Shown: positions 43,325 through 52,212 of the stretch, one piece after another
How positions within the stretch are numbered: position 1 is the first letter of the stretch
How the letters are laid out: each line of letters opens with the position of its first letter
Origin: a virus
Virus record (IMG/VR): IMGVR_UViG_3300030104_005063
Coordinates: 1 to 64,000 of that record
DNA length: 64,000 nt
Direction: 5' to 3' (one strand)
Notes under the pieces: generated by a model
The model's input: only the letters and a program-made list of their open reading frames with translations
Told to the model about the DNA's origin: nothing
The model's database searches: none
Translations under genes and position numbers: made by a program

Positions 43325-43953
43325 GTGTTAGAATACCAAAACATCTTGAGAAAAAAAGAGATGTTACAATTACAAAAGAAGAGCTCATTGAGTTTGAAAC
43401 TGAAGTGAAAAATAGATATGAAGCTGGAGAGGTAAAAGCACCAATTCATTTAGCAAAAGATAATGAAGATGAACTCATCGAAATTTTTCAGTACATAGGT
43501 TTAAACGATTGGGTGTTTCAGGCTTGGAGAAATCATTACCATGCTTTACTACATGGTTTTGATAGACAACAATTAATGGACGACATTGTTGAAGGTAGAA
43601 GTATGGCTACAAGTAGTAATGTTAACAAGTTTTATTCTTCTGCAATAGTAGGAGGTGTAATACCAATTGCTCTCGGTGCTGCCATGGCATTGAAGAGAAA
43701 CAATTCAGATGATAAGGTTTGGTGTTTTGTTGGGGATATGACTTTTGAAACTGGTGTTTTTTACGAATCATATAAATATGCCCAAAACTTTGAATTACCA
43801 ATTCAGTTTGTAGTTGAGGATAATAATTTAAGTGTCCACACACCAACTGATGCTGCTTGGGGTATCAGACAAGAAGTGCCAGATGATGTTGTGTACTATA
43901 GATATGAAAATGGATATCCACACCACGGTACTGGTGCTTGGGTTAACTTTTAA
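43321..43953 (+). CDS. Thiamine-dependent dehydrogenase E1 alpha-like subunit (minimal)
   Basis: A 210-residue protein with the thiamine diphosphate motif: GDM at residues 138-140, then 27 residues and NN (VVEDNNLSVHTP). YSSAIVGGVIPIALGAAMAL and SYKYAQNFELPIQFV are typical of pyruvate/acetoin dehydrogenase E1 alpha, which is usually 320-370 residues; only the core domain is present. The matching pyrimidine-domain protein follows 9 bases later, so they probably assemble as alpha2beta2. No E2 or E3 gene is present. Confidence 0.8.
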   Translation: MSVRIPKHLEKKRDVTITKEELIEFETEVKNRYEAGEVKAPIHLAKDNEDELIEIFQYIGLNDWVFQAWRNHYHALLHGFDRQQLMDDIVEGRSMATSSNVNKFYSSAIVGGVIPIALGAAMALKRNNSDDKVWCFVGDMTFETGVFYESYKYAQNFELPIQFVVEDNNLSVHTPTDAAWGIRQEVPDDVVYYRYENGYPHHGTGAWVNF

Positions 43954-43962
43954 GGGGTTATC

Positions 43963-44493
43963 ATGAAATATAAAGATGAATTAATTAGGTCAATGAAATG
44001 GCTTGGTGAAAAAGAAAACACATTATTTTTAGGTCAAGCTACAGCATTTAGTGGTCACGCTATTTCTGGTACTTTAACTGAAGTTCCTAAAGACAGACTA
44101 ATTGAGTTACCTGTAATGGAAGAAGTTCAAATGGGTATGTGTGCTGGTCTTTCACTTGAAGGGTATGTACCAATATCAATATATCCAAGATTTAACTTTA
44201 TGATGTTAGCAATAAATCAGTTAGTTAATCATATTGATAAAATGAAAAAAATGAGTAAGAACATGTTAGTTCCGAAAGTGATTGTTAGAGTTGCCGTTGG
44301 TGCTAGAAAACCATTAGATGGTGGAGAACAACACACTCAAGATTTTACTAAATCAATAGAATGTATGTTAACCGATACAACTTTAGTTGAGTTAACGGAG
44401 CCAGAACAAGTATTTGACACTTTTGTTGATGCTTATAATAGAAATGGCTCTACTGTAATTGTTGAGTGGGGAGATTTTTATAGTGAAAAATAA
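43963..44493 (+). CDS. Thiamine-dependent E1 beta-like subunit, pyrimidine domain only
   Basis: A 176-residue protein matching the N-terminal half of E1 beta. LPVMEEVQMGMCAGLSLEG carries the Glu that activates the aminopyrimidine, and ISIYPRFNFMMLAINQLVNH matches the 'FDFMQRAFDQIVN' segment. The usual C-terminal transketolase domain (about 140 residues) is absent. A GGGGTTATC ribosome site precedes ATG. With the E1 alpha-like gene and the ColD-like gene it suggests two-carbon addition to a keto-sugar. Confidence 0.8.
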   Translation: MKYKDELIRSMKWLGEKENTLFLGQATAFSGHAISGTLTEVPKDRLIELPVMEEVQMGMCAGLSLEGYVPISIYPRFNFMMLAINQLVNHIDKMKKMSKNMLVPKVIVRVAVGARKPLDGGEQHTQDFTKSIECMLTDTTLVELTEPEQVFDTFVDAYNRNGSTVIVEWGDFYSEK

Positions 44494-45652
44494 GTTCAAG
44501 TGGCAACTGATAAATGATAGTATCACAGATGGTGACAAAAAAGCATTAACAGATTTTATCAATACACCCAATCAAAGGTTTACAAATGGTCCTAAGGTTA
44601 AAGAGTTTGAAAAAGCTTGGTCTGAATATGTGGGATGTGATTTTAGTGTATTTGTAAACTCAGGTGCCTCAGCTAACTATGTTATGGCTTCAATCATGAA
44701 AGAAGAGAAGGGAGTTGGTGAGGTTATTGTGTCTCCATTGGGATGGGTTTCTGATGTATCTCCGTTAGTTAACTTGGGATTTACTCCTGTATTTGTTGAT
44801 GTCAGTATGGAGAATATGTCTATAACTCTTGATAATATCAAGGCTGCCGTTACAGATAAAACAGTTGGTGTTTCTTTAGTTCATGTTCTTGGGTTTGCTG
44901 CTGTTACAGACGAGATGGTAAAGTTCTGTGAAGATAACGATTTATTTTTTATAGAGGACTGTTGTGAATCTCATGGTGCTACTTACAAGGGAACAAAAGT
45001 TGGTAACTTTGGTAATGTATCTAACTTTTCTTTTTATTTTGGTCATCATATCACTACAATTGAGGGTGGTATGGTTTGTACAAATGATGAAAAGTTATAT
45101 GATTATGCTAAATTGTTTAGGTCACATGGAATGACGAGAGAAGCGTCAAGTCAAGTCCAAGAGCAATATGAAAGAACCAGACCTGATTTAAATCCATTAT
45201 TTACTTTTGCTGTTCCTGGTTACAACATGAGAAACCAAGAGTTAAACGCTGTCTTAGGATTAGAACAATTAAAAAGACTTAACTATAATTGTGATAAAAG
45301 ACGAGACAACTTTAAGACTTGGGTTGAGTCATTAGATTCAGATAAATTTTTCATTGACTTTCATCAAAATGGAAATAGTAATTTTGCATTACCATTAGTT
45401 TTAAAAGAAAAAGACTTGGAATTGTTTGAAAGATGTTGTATATTATTGAATAACGAAAAAGTAGAATATCGCATTGGAACTGCAGGTGGTGGTAATCAGG
45501 CAAGACAACCTTACTTGGACAAGTATGATTTCGTCAAACATGACTTATCAAATGTAGACCACATACATGATTTTGGGTTATATATTGGCAATCATCCAGA
45601 GTTAGTAGAAAAAGATATTATTAATTTATGTGAGGAATTAAATAGGTTATGA
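44483..45652 (+). CDS. ColD-like PLP/PMP-dependent sugar 3-dehydratase (DegT family)
   Basis: Start at GTG 44483 with GGGGAG upstream gives 389 residues and an 11-base overlap; a longer frame from 44459 overlaps more. DegT/DnrJ fold: FVNSGASANYVMASIM, VIVSPLGWVSDVSPLVNLG, FFIEDCCESHGATY. The usual catalytic Lys is replaced by His188 in FYFGHHITTIEGG, as in ColD and RfbH, which remove the C3 hydroxyl of 4-keto-6-deoxysugars. The Cys cluster of RfbH-type enzymes is absent, so it is ColD-like. Substrate is probably the product of the GDP-mannose 4,6-dehydratase at 57.2 kb. Confidence 0.8.
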   Translation: MKNKFKWQLINDSITDGDKKALTDFINTPNQRFTNGPKVKEFEKAWSEYVGCDFSVFVNSGASANYVMASIMKEEKGVGEVIVSPLGWVSDVSPLVNLGFTPVFVDVSMENMSITLDNIKAAVTDKTVGVSLVHVLGFAAVTDEMVKFCEDNDLFFIEDCCESHGATYKGTKVGNFGNVSNFSFYFGHHITTIEGGMVCTNDEKLYDYAKLFRSHGMTREASSQVQEQYERTRPDLNPLFTFAVPGYNMRNQELNAVLGLEQLKRLNYNCDKRRDNFKTWVESLDSDKFFIDFHQNGNSNFALPLVLKEKDLELFERCCILLNNEKVEYRIGTAGGGNQARQPYLDKYDFVKHDLSNVDHIHDFGLYIGNHPELVEKDIINLCEELNRL

Positions 45653-46557
45653 TTGATTTAAACAATAAAAACATATTAGTTACTGGAGCCAATGGGATGA
45701 TTGGTAAAGAACTAGTTAGAATATTAAAGAAAGAGTATCAGCCAAGATACATAAGTGAAGTTGATTTACCAGAGTACGATTTAAGAGAACGAATTGATTG
45801 TGAAACCATATGTGACGGTCAAGAAATAGTTTTTCATTTAGCTGGTATAAAAGGTTCACCTCAGAGGTGTATGGAGGCACCAGCCTCATTTAGTGTTCCT
45901 ATGATTCAGTTCAACGCCAACATGATTGAAGCATCATACAATGCAGGTGTAGATTGGTTTCTTTACACTAGTTCGGTTGGAGTATATCATCCAGCAGAAG
46001 TATTTGTGGAAGACCATGTATGGGGTACACTTCCAAGTGAAAACGATTGGTATGCGGGTTGGGCAAAAAGAATCGGTGAAATGAATGTTGAAGCTTATAT
46101 GAAACAATATGATTGGAATAAATGCTCAATAGTAAGACCAGCAAATGTATATGGTCCTAATGATAATTTTGGTAAGTGGTCAATGGTCGTACCATCATTA
46201 ATTAAAAAAGCCATGGAGAATGATACTTTATCAGTATGGGGTGATGGTTCACCGATAAGAGATTTAATATATGCTGAAGATGTTGCTCGTGGTATGATAC
46301 ACATGGTAGAAAACCAAGTTACCCAACCAGTTAATCTTGGTAGTGGTACAGGAGTTACTGTAAAAGAAGTAGCAGACATTGTAGCTGGATATTTTAACAA
46401 AAAAATAGAATGGGATACTAGTAAACCTATGGGTGATATGAAAAGATTGATGAGTACGAAGAGAGCAGAGAGTCATGGTTTTACACCTAAAGTTAGTTTA
46501 GAACAAGGTATAATAAAAACAATACAATGGTACAAGGAGAATAAAGATGTTTTATAA
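45649..46557 (+). CDS. GDP-fucose synthase-like SDR with shifted Tyr
   Basis: A 302-residue SDR. TGANGMIGKELV binds NAD(P); RPANVYGPNDNFGKWSMVVP, VWGDGSPIRDLIYAEDVA and the closing GIIKTIQWYKEN match GDP-L-fucose synthase and ColC. The catalytic Tyr-x3-Lys is altered: the sequence is Tyr135-Ala-Gly-Trp-Ala-Lys140, so Tyr is one residue further from Lys than normal. It could reduce a 4-keto-3,6-dideoxysugar or a branched product. It overlaps the ColD-like stop by 4 bases. Confidence 0.75.
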   Translation: MIDLNNKNILVTGANGMIGKELVRILKKEYQPRYISEVDLPEYDLRERIDCETICDGQEIVFHLAGIKGSPQRCMEAPASFSVPMIQFNANMIEASYNAGVDWFLYTSSVGVYHPAEVFVEDHVWGTLPSENDWYAGWAKRIGEMNVEAYMKQYDWNKCSIVRPANVYGPNDNFGKWSMVVPSLIKKAMENDTLSVWGDGSPIRDLIYAEDVARGMIHMVENQVTQPVNLGSGTGVTVKEVADIVAGYFNKKIEWDTSKPMGDMKRLMSTKRAESHGFTPKVSLEQGIIKTIQWYKENKDVL

Positions 46558-47494
46558 AAATAAAAAAGTGTTAGTAACTGGTGCTGGTGGTTTACTTGGT
46601 TCACAAGTAGCAAAGATGTTAGTTGAACAAGGTGCTATTGTTAGAGCTAGTTACAGAGGTAGAGAAGTTCCGAGTTGGGTTGGAGATGTTGAGTCTGTAA
46701 AGGCAGACTTTATGAACATTGAAGATGTTAAGAAGTGTGTTAAAGATATGGATATAGTTTTTGTTTGTTCTGCTAACACATCAGGTGCTGGAGTTATGGC
46801 TCATGATCCACTACAACATGTAACACCTAATTTGATTATGAACTCTACATTAATGGAAGAGTCTTACAGAGCTGGAGTAGAGAGATTTTTCTTTGTTAGT
46901 AGTGCAACAACCTATCCACCAGCGGACTACCCAATAAAAGAGGACGAAGTTTATAATGGAGAACCTTACAAAACTTATTTTGGTGTTGGTTGGATGAAAA
47001 GATACACCGAGATACTTGGTCAATTTTATCAAAGAAACGAAATGATGAAAATAGCCACAGTTAGACCAGCGAATATATACGGTATTCAAGGTGACTTTAC
47101 TGATGAGACTGGTCATGTCTTACCTGCTTTAATAAGAAGAGCTCTAGAAAAACAAACACCTTACATGGTTTGGGGTAATCCAGATGTAGTTAGAGACTTC
47201 ACACACTCAGTAGATATGGCTCGTGCTTGTTTGGATGTGGTTGAACACTACGCTGTTTGTGATCCTATCAATATCGCTTCTGGTAATTTAGTTACTATAG
47301 GAGAGAGTGTTGATTTGATATTAAAGTGTGCAGGTCATGATGTCACACCAGAGTATGATGAAAGTAAACCTGTCACCATTCAATATAGAGCATTAGATAC
47401 TACAAAAGCTAAAGAGGTGATTGGTTATGAGCCAACCATACCTTTTGAAGATGGTATACAAGAAACTGTAAATTGGATTAGGGAGAATATGTAG
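46547..47494 (+). CDS. SDR nucleotide-sugar enzyme lacking the canonical Tyr
   Basis: A 315-residue SDR paralogous to its upstream neighbour (TGAGGLLGSQVA; TVRPANIYG; VWGNPDVVRDFTHSVD). At the catalytic site it reads Tyr144-Phe-Gly-Val-Gly-Trp-Met-Lys151, so the position four before Lys is Val, not Tyr. It may use another residue, bind without catalysis or form a heterodimer with its neighbour. ATG follows AGGAG and overlaps the preceding gene by 11 bases. Confidence 0.75.
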   Translation: MFYKNKKVLVTGAGGLLGSQVAKMLVEQGAIVRASYRGREVPSWVGDVESVKADFMNIEDVKKCVKDMDIVFVCSANTSGAGVMAHDPLQHVTPNLIMNSTLMEESYRAGVERFFFVSSATTYPPADYPIKEDEVYNGEPYKTYFGVGWMKRYTEILGQFYQRNEMMKIATVRPANIYGIQGDFTDETGHVLPALIRRALEKQTPYMVWGNPDVVRDFTHSVDMARACLDVVEHYAVCDPINIASGNLVTIGESVDLILKCAGHDVTPEYDESKPVTIQYRALDTTKAKEVIGYEPTIPFEDGIQETVNWIRENM

Positions 47495-49176
47495 TGTGGC
47501 CACCGAGGCATACTTCACAGTTAGAAATAACTGTTAACATCGCACACAAGGGTTGTGCTGTAGCTTGTATAGTTTGCCCACAAGACAAGTTATCTAAGAC
47601 CTACAACTTATATCCAGAAAATAAATTAATTAGAGACTTATCATTTGATACATTTAAAACTGCTATTGATAAAGTTCCACTTACTACTCGTATTGATTTT
47701 TCAGGATATACAGAACCTTATCTAAATAAAGATTGTTCTAAAATGATAAAGTATGTTCATGATAGAGGACATACTGTTTCAGTTTACACAACTTTAGTCG
47801 GTGCTACTGAAAGTGATGTGGATTTGCTGCTAGATATATGTCAACATCCAACTAGACCTTTTTCGGCGTTTGACCAAGAAAATCCATTGTGTATACACTT
47901 ACCTGATGAGGGTGGTGTTATGCCAGTAAAAATAACTAAAAAATATAAAAGAGTACTAAAGTATTTAATAACTAAAGCTCAAAGTCTTAGGTTGGGACTA
48001 GGAACTCACATTAGAATGATGACAATGGATAAAAATGGCAAATTAAGTAAGAAAATTTTGGATGTTTTTCCTGTTGACAAAATACCTTTCCAATTTAAAG
48101 CAATATCTCGTGCTTCAAATTTAGATGATGACGGTGTTAAAAGAAAAGCACCAACTATGACAAATTATGAGGGTGGTGTTGGTATGAAAACTGGTAAAAT
48201 TATTTGTAAGTCTAATAGTTTACATAATAATGTTTTAATACCTAACGGAGATGTACATTTGTGTTGTATGGATTATGGTTTGGAAGCAAAGGTTGGAAAT
48301 TTGTTGGAGAATGATTATGATTACCTCCACAATGGTGAGGGGATGAAGTATATTACCGATAGGATGACAGACGATTCATTAGATGGTGATATAATTTGTA
48401 GGAGATGTGAAAATGCTGATTATGAATTTAACGAGGATTTTGTAATGAAAACTATAGATATGCAGGACACTTTAAATTACTTGTATGAAAAATTAGATTC
48501 GGAGAGTAAAGTTTATTATAGTCGTTTTGGTGATGGGGATTTTGAAATAATGAAAGGTAAAAGGGAAATGATGCATAGATATTCACCAGAGTTAGCAGAA
48601 GAGTTAAGAGAATCTTTTGGTATATTAGATAATAATTACATCAGAGGAACAATGTTTAATGAACCAACCTACAATGGAAGGGAATTAGTTCATCAATCTC
48701 CTGATAACTTTAAAGATTTGTTTGGATTTATACAAAATAACTATGAAAATTTTAACGACTTTATTTTGTATTCGCATGTTTTACTAACTTACATTTTTAT
48801 ACATGAACAAGACATTTTTTTAGATTTTATGAATAATTTTATCAGACCAAAGAGAAAACTCTTTATAGGATCTATAAAAAAATCATCAATAGAAAAATTA
48901 GTTGGTGAAGTTCATTATCATGTAGAAACACCGTCAAGAGATGCTTATTACAACATAGACGAGTGGTGGCCAAAAGTTTTAGAATGTGTTGATGATGTTG
49001 ATTTAGTCTTACCAGCAGCTGGTATGGCTGGTAGAGTTGTTCAAAAAAGATTATGGAAACTAGATAAGAATGTTCATAGTATTGAGTTAGGCTCTATGGT
49101 CGATACTGTAGATGATTTAAATACAAGAAGTTGGATGGTTAATAAAAAAGAAATTATTGATAGGATTTTAATATGA
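47494..49176 (+). CDS. Radical SAM protein fused to a GT-D glycosyltransferase
   Basis: A 560-residue fusion starting at GTG overlapping the previous stop. Residues 21-28 hold the Cys-x3-Cys-x2-Cys cluster motif (CAVACIVC); the mid region LIPNGDVHLCCMDYG and IICRRCENADYE supply SPASM-like auxiliary cysteines. Residues about 340-560 form a separate domain starting RFGDGDFEIMKG (residues 344-355), the GT-D (DUF1792) signature, with later SVHSIELG-like strands. The fusion couples radical chemistry to sugar transfer. Substrates unknown. Confidence 0.75.
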   Translation: MWPPRHTSQLEITVNIAHKGCAVACIVCPQDKLSKTYNLYPENKLIRDLSFDTFKTAIDKVPLTTRIDFSGYTEPYLNKDCSKMIKYVHDRGHTVSVYTTLVGATESDVDLLLDICQHPTRPFSAFDQENPLCIHLPDEGGVMPVKITKKYKRVLKYLITKAQSLRLGLGTHIRMMTMDKNGKLSKKILDVFPVDKIPFQFKAISRASNLDDDGVKRKAPTMTNYEGGVGMKTGKIICKSNSLHNNVLIPNGDVHLCCMDYGLEAKVGNLLENDYDYLHNGEGMKYITDRMTDDSLDGDIICRRCENADYEFNEDFVMKTIDMQDTLNYLYEKLDSESKVYYSRFGDGDFEIMKGKREMMHRYSPELAEELRESFGILDNNYIRGTMFNEPTYNGRELVHQSPDNFKDLFGFIQNNYENFNDFILYSHVLLTYIFIHEQDIFLDFMNNFIRPKRKLFIGSIKKSSIEKLVGEVHYHVETPSRDAYYNIDEWWPKVLECVDDVDLVLPAAGMAGRVVQKRLWKLDKNVHSIELGSMVDTVDDLNTRSWMVNKKEIIDRILI

Positions 49177-50141
49177 ACATATTAATAACGGGTGGTACAG
49201 GTTTTGTAGGTAGTCACATGATTGACTACATTTTAAAGTATGCTATAAAACCGAATCAAAAATTATATTGTACAAAACGATGGATGGAAGATACTAAGAA
49301 TGTCGACCATATTAATGATGATAGATTTGAGTTCATTGATTGTGATTTACTAGACGCTAATAGTATACGAAGGGCAGTAGAAATTTCTAAACCAGAAAAG
49401 GTATTTCATTTTGCTGCTCAAAGTTTTCCTGAAGTTAGTTTTAAAATACCAATCATAACACTACAGACAAACACGATTGGTACAACACATTTATTAGAAG
49501 CAATAAAAGAGTCGGAATACGATCCTGTAATTGTTAGTGTTTCAACAAGTGAGGTTTATGGTATGCCAAAAGAAGATGAAGTTCCGATTAAAGAGACAAA
49601 CCCTATCAGAGCTGCTAATCCATACTCGATATCAAAGGTTGGTCATGATTTGATGTCTCAGTATTATTACAAAGCATACGGTATGAAAATTATCATAACT
49701 CGTATGTTTAGTCATGAGGGTGCTCGTAGGGGTAAACAATTTGCTCTATCTTCTTTTGCGTATCAGATTGCTAAAGCTGAAAAACTTGTGGGTGAACAAT
49801 TTATATATCATGGTAATTTAGAATCAACGAGAACCTATGCTCACATCGATGATGCGATAAGTGCTTATTGGGTATGTTCTAGTAGTAATAAATTTGGAGA
49901 GGTTTACAATATCGGTGGGAGTGAAACTTGTACAGTTGGTGATGCTTTAGATAAATTAATTAGTATGTCCACAAAAAAAGATTTGAAAAAGAAATTAGAT
50001 GAGGATAGAGTAAGACCTACTGATATTACACTACAGATACCAGATACCACAAAGTTCAGACATGAATTTGCTTGGACACCAATGAAAAATCTAACAAATG
50101 TATGTGAGGATTTATTAAACTATTGGAGAGGTGTTTTATGA
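49173..50141 (+). CDS. GDP-mannose 4,6-dehydratase-like SDR
   Basis: A 322-residue extended SDR: TGGTGFVGSHMIDYIL, FHFAAQSFPEVSFK, SVSTSEVYGMPKEDE and YSISKVGHDLMSQYYY with Ser/Thr, Tyr and Lys in place; HEGARRGKQFALSSFAYQIA is typical of the GMD group. It probably dehydrates or epimerises a GDP- or CDP-hexose. The better GMD match is at 57.2 kb, so the substrates may differ. Confidence 0.8.
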   Translation: MNILITGGTGFVGSHMIDYILKYAIKPNQKLYCTKRWMEDTKNVDHINDDRFEFIDCDLLDANSIRRAVEISKPEKVFHFAAQSFPEVSFKIPIITLQTNTIGTTHLLEAIKESEYDPVIVSVSTSEVYGMPKEDEVPIKETNPIRAANPYSISKVGHDLMSQYYYKAYGMKIIITRMFSHEGARRGKQFALSSFAYQIAKAEKLVGEQFIYHGNLESTRTYAHIDDAISAYWVCSSSNKFGEVYNIGGSETCTVGDALDKLISMSTKKDLKKKLDEDRVRPTDITLQIPDTTKFRHEFAWTPMKNLTNVCEDLLNYWRGVL

Positions 50142-50611
50142 TAAACGGTGTGGTAATCAGAGAACAAGATACTTTTACTGATTATAGAGGTGACCTTTAT
50201 ACTATTTGGAAAGATGGTGATTTTAATTTAGAATTTAATCATGATAAAGTTTCTACATCAAGAAAAAATGTTTTGCGTGGTATACACGGTGACCATAAAT
50301 CTTGGAAATTGGTAACTTGTCTTCATGGAGAAATATATTTTGTTATTGTAGACAATAGAGAATCTTCAGATACATTTACAGAATGGGAATCTATGCTACT
50401 AAGTGATAGAAACAACAAACAAGTTTTGTTACCTCCAGGTGTTGGTAATGGTTTTTTAGTGATGAGTGATACTTCAGTTTTTCATTATAAGTGGTCCTAT
50501 GAAGGAGAGTATCCAGATGTAGATAAACAATTCACAATAAAATGGAATGATCCAATAATAGGAATAGATTGGCCGATACAAAATCCTATTCTATCGAGGA
50601 GAGATAAATGA
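50138..50611 (+). CDS. RmlC-like sugar 3,5-epimerase
   Basis: Start at ATG 50138 (ATGA overlap), giving 157 residues; an upstream TTG is less likely. Cupin fold typical of dTDP-4-keto-sugar 3,5-epimerases: NVLRGIHGDHKSWKLV with the catalytic His, CLHGEIYFVIVDNR, VLLPPGVGNGFLV and FHYKWSYEGEYP with the Tyr. It inverts C3/C5 of a 4-keto-6-deoxy sugar made by one of the neighbouring dehydratases. Confidence 0.8.
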   Translation: MINGVVIREQDTFTDYRGDLYTIWKDGDFNLEFNHDKVSTSRKNVLRGIHGDHKSWKLVTCLHGEIYFVIVDNRESSDTFTEWESMLLSDRNNKQVLLPPGVGNGFLVMSDTSVFHYKWSYEGEYPDVDKQFTIKWNDPIIGIDWPIQNPILSRRDK

Positions 50612-51387
50612 AAATTAGCATAATGTGGATGACTAGAAAAAGATCACACGAACTAATTTATTCTTTATCATCTTTTATCATGAGAGCAAAAGATAATTCT
50701 AATGTGGAATACATAGTTATTTCAGATCCTGATGATGAAGAGACATATGAAGCTGTTGACAAAGTAAGTAGAATGTGTTTCGTTGATGATGCTAATATAG
50801 AAAATCTAGTTTCTGATAAAAGATATGGATATGAAGAATTAGAACAGTATCAAAATATTGTTGGTGAAGTGTTTACGGGTGATTGCTTGTTTATAATGAA
50901 TGATGATGTTGTTTGTTTAAATGAAGGATGGGATGAAGAAATAAGAAATATATTAAAACCACATGTTGAAGATGCAAGATGGATAGGTTTGGCTGGTGTG
51001 AATGAAAATTGGAAAGGTTCTACGACTTTTGTGGGTATTAATCGAAAGTGGTATGAGGTAACAAATAGAGTTTCAGGAAACAGAGCTACAGATGGTTACA
51101 TAATGGCACTTGGTAAAAAGTTAGGAATAAATCCACTAAGACCTAAAGTAGAAATGGTTCACTTACAAAGAGGTAGAGAAACTGTTACATTTGAGCGAAA
51201 CAACAAGCGATATATTACTGGTGGATTGCCAGACGATGGTTTAGGTGGATATCCAACTAAAAGTCCAAAACCACCAAAATATTATCACGATTCTAATGAG
51301 TTCACCAACAACTACACCGATTTTGTAGAGGGTAAAAAAAGATTTGATAACGACTTTAAAAAATTGAAGGAACACTATGCAGAATAG
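50608..51387 (+). CDS. GT2-like glycosyltransferase
   Basis: A 259-residue GT-A protein: SIMWMTRKRSHELIYSLSSF at the start, EYIVISDPDD, then LFIMNDDVVCLNEGWDEE with the metal-binding Asp-Asp-Val. The C-terminal third is Lys/Asn-rich. Four-base overlaps on the 5' side and 11 bases on the 3' side place it in the operon. Donor and acceptor unknown. Confidence 0.75.
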   Translation: MKISIMWMTRKRSHELIYSLSSFIMRAKDNSNVEYIVISDPDDEETYEAVDKVSRMCFVDDANIENLVSDKRYGYEELEQYQNIVGEVFTGDCLFIMNDDVVCLNEGWDEEIRNILKPHVEDARWIGLAGVNENWKGSTTFVGINRKWYEVTNRVSGNRATDGYIMALGKKLGINPLRPKVEMVHLQRGRETVTFERNNKRYITGGLPDDGLGGYPTKSPKPPKYYHDSNEFTNNYTDFVEGKKRFDNDFKKLKEHYAE

Positions 51388-51766
51388 AAAATACTTACCA
51401 ACAGTAGCAGAGTTGATAGATAGGCTTTCTATCATTCAATTAAAAGAGGTTTTTATTACAGAACATAAGGAAGAGTATGCTAAAGAAATCAAAGACATAG
51501 TTCACGATTTGTCAGAGTTGGGTTTGAACGGTGAGATGATAAGAGCAACCATAGTATTGGCTCAAATGAATCTACACATTTGGCATAACGAGACAAAATA
51601 CAGAGCTGGGGATGGTGATGGTAATCTTGGTTTGACTCATGGACTAAATGGTATTAGAAATACAGCAAAAAACATCATACAAGACCATGTTGATGATAAC
51701 AGTAGAAAAGATTATAAGATAGATTGTATTGCTGCTGAGTTTAAAGATTGGGAAGTGAGCTGGTAA
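51377..51766 (+). CDS. DUF4254-like helical protein
   Basis: A 129-residue all-helical protein: TVAELIDRLSIIQLKEVF, LAQMNLHIWHNETKYR and GLNGIRNTAKNII recall the DUF4254 family found among polysaccharide genes. It ends in the overlap with the next start (TAATG). Its role is unknown, perhaps a regulatory or chaperone subunit of a glycosyltransferase. Confidence 0.6.
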   Translation: MQNRKYLPTVAELIDRLSIIQLKEVFITEHKEEYAKEIKDIVHDLSELGLNGEMIRATIVLAQMNLHIWHNETKYRAGDGDGNLGLTHGLNGIRNTAKNIIQDHVDDNSRKDYKIDCIAAEFKDWEVSW

Positions 51767-52212
51767 TGTTACAACATGGTAAAATAAAAACACCAGTTAA
51801 TATGGAGAGTTGTCACATCCCAAAGGGTTGGGGTGAAGAGATAATAATAGAAAACAATGAAATGTATTGTGGGAAGATATTGGTATTCAAGGCTGGTTGT
51901 AAGTTTTCAATGCACTACCATATGAAAAAAGATGAGACTTGGTGGGTTGAGGAGGGTGAGTTTAAATATACATTTATTGATACTGAAAATGCCTTACAAA
52001 CCACACTAAAATTAGAACCTGGTTGGGTGGTCAGACAATATCCTGGTCAACCACATCAATTAGAAGCTTTAACAGATGGTAGAATATTCGAGGTGTCAAC
52101 TCACCATGAGGATTCGGATTCATACAGAGTGTTGCCAGGAGACAGTCAAGCAGAAGTTTGGAAGAGTGTAGAAGAATTTAAAAGAGACAAAGGATTGGGA
52201 GACAAAAAATGA
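51766..52212 (+). CDS. Cupin protein, sugar isomerase-like
   Basis: Start at ATG 51766 overlapping the previous stop, 148 residues. FKAGCKFSMHYHMKKDETWW has the His-x-His and Glu/Trp metal site of cupins, and RQYPGQPHQLEAL the second His. The overall motif GWGEEIIIENNEMYCGKILV resembles mannose-6-phosphate isomerase type II cupin domains or similar sugar-binding cupins. It directly precedes the heptose-kinase-like gene. Confidence 0.7.
   Translation: MLQHGKIKTPVNMESCHIPKGWGEEIIIENNEMYCGKILVFKAGCKFSMHYHMKKDETWWVEEGEFKYTFIDTENALQTTLKLEPGWVVRQYPGQPHQLEALTDGRIFEVSTHHEDSDSYRVLPGDSQAEVWKSVEEFKRDKGLGDKK

Noticed and set aside
44459-44482. Longer N-terminus for the ColD-like gene
   Set aside because: GTG 44483 has a GGGGAG site and gives the family's usual start; the extension has no homology I recognise.
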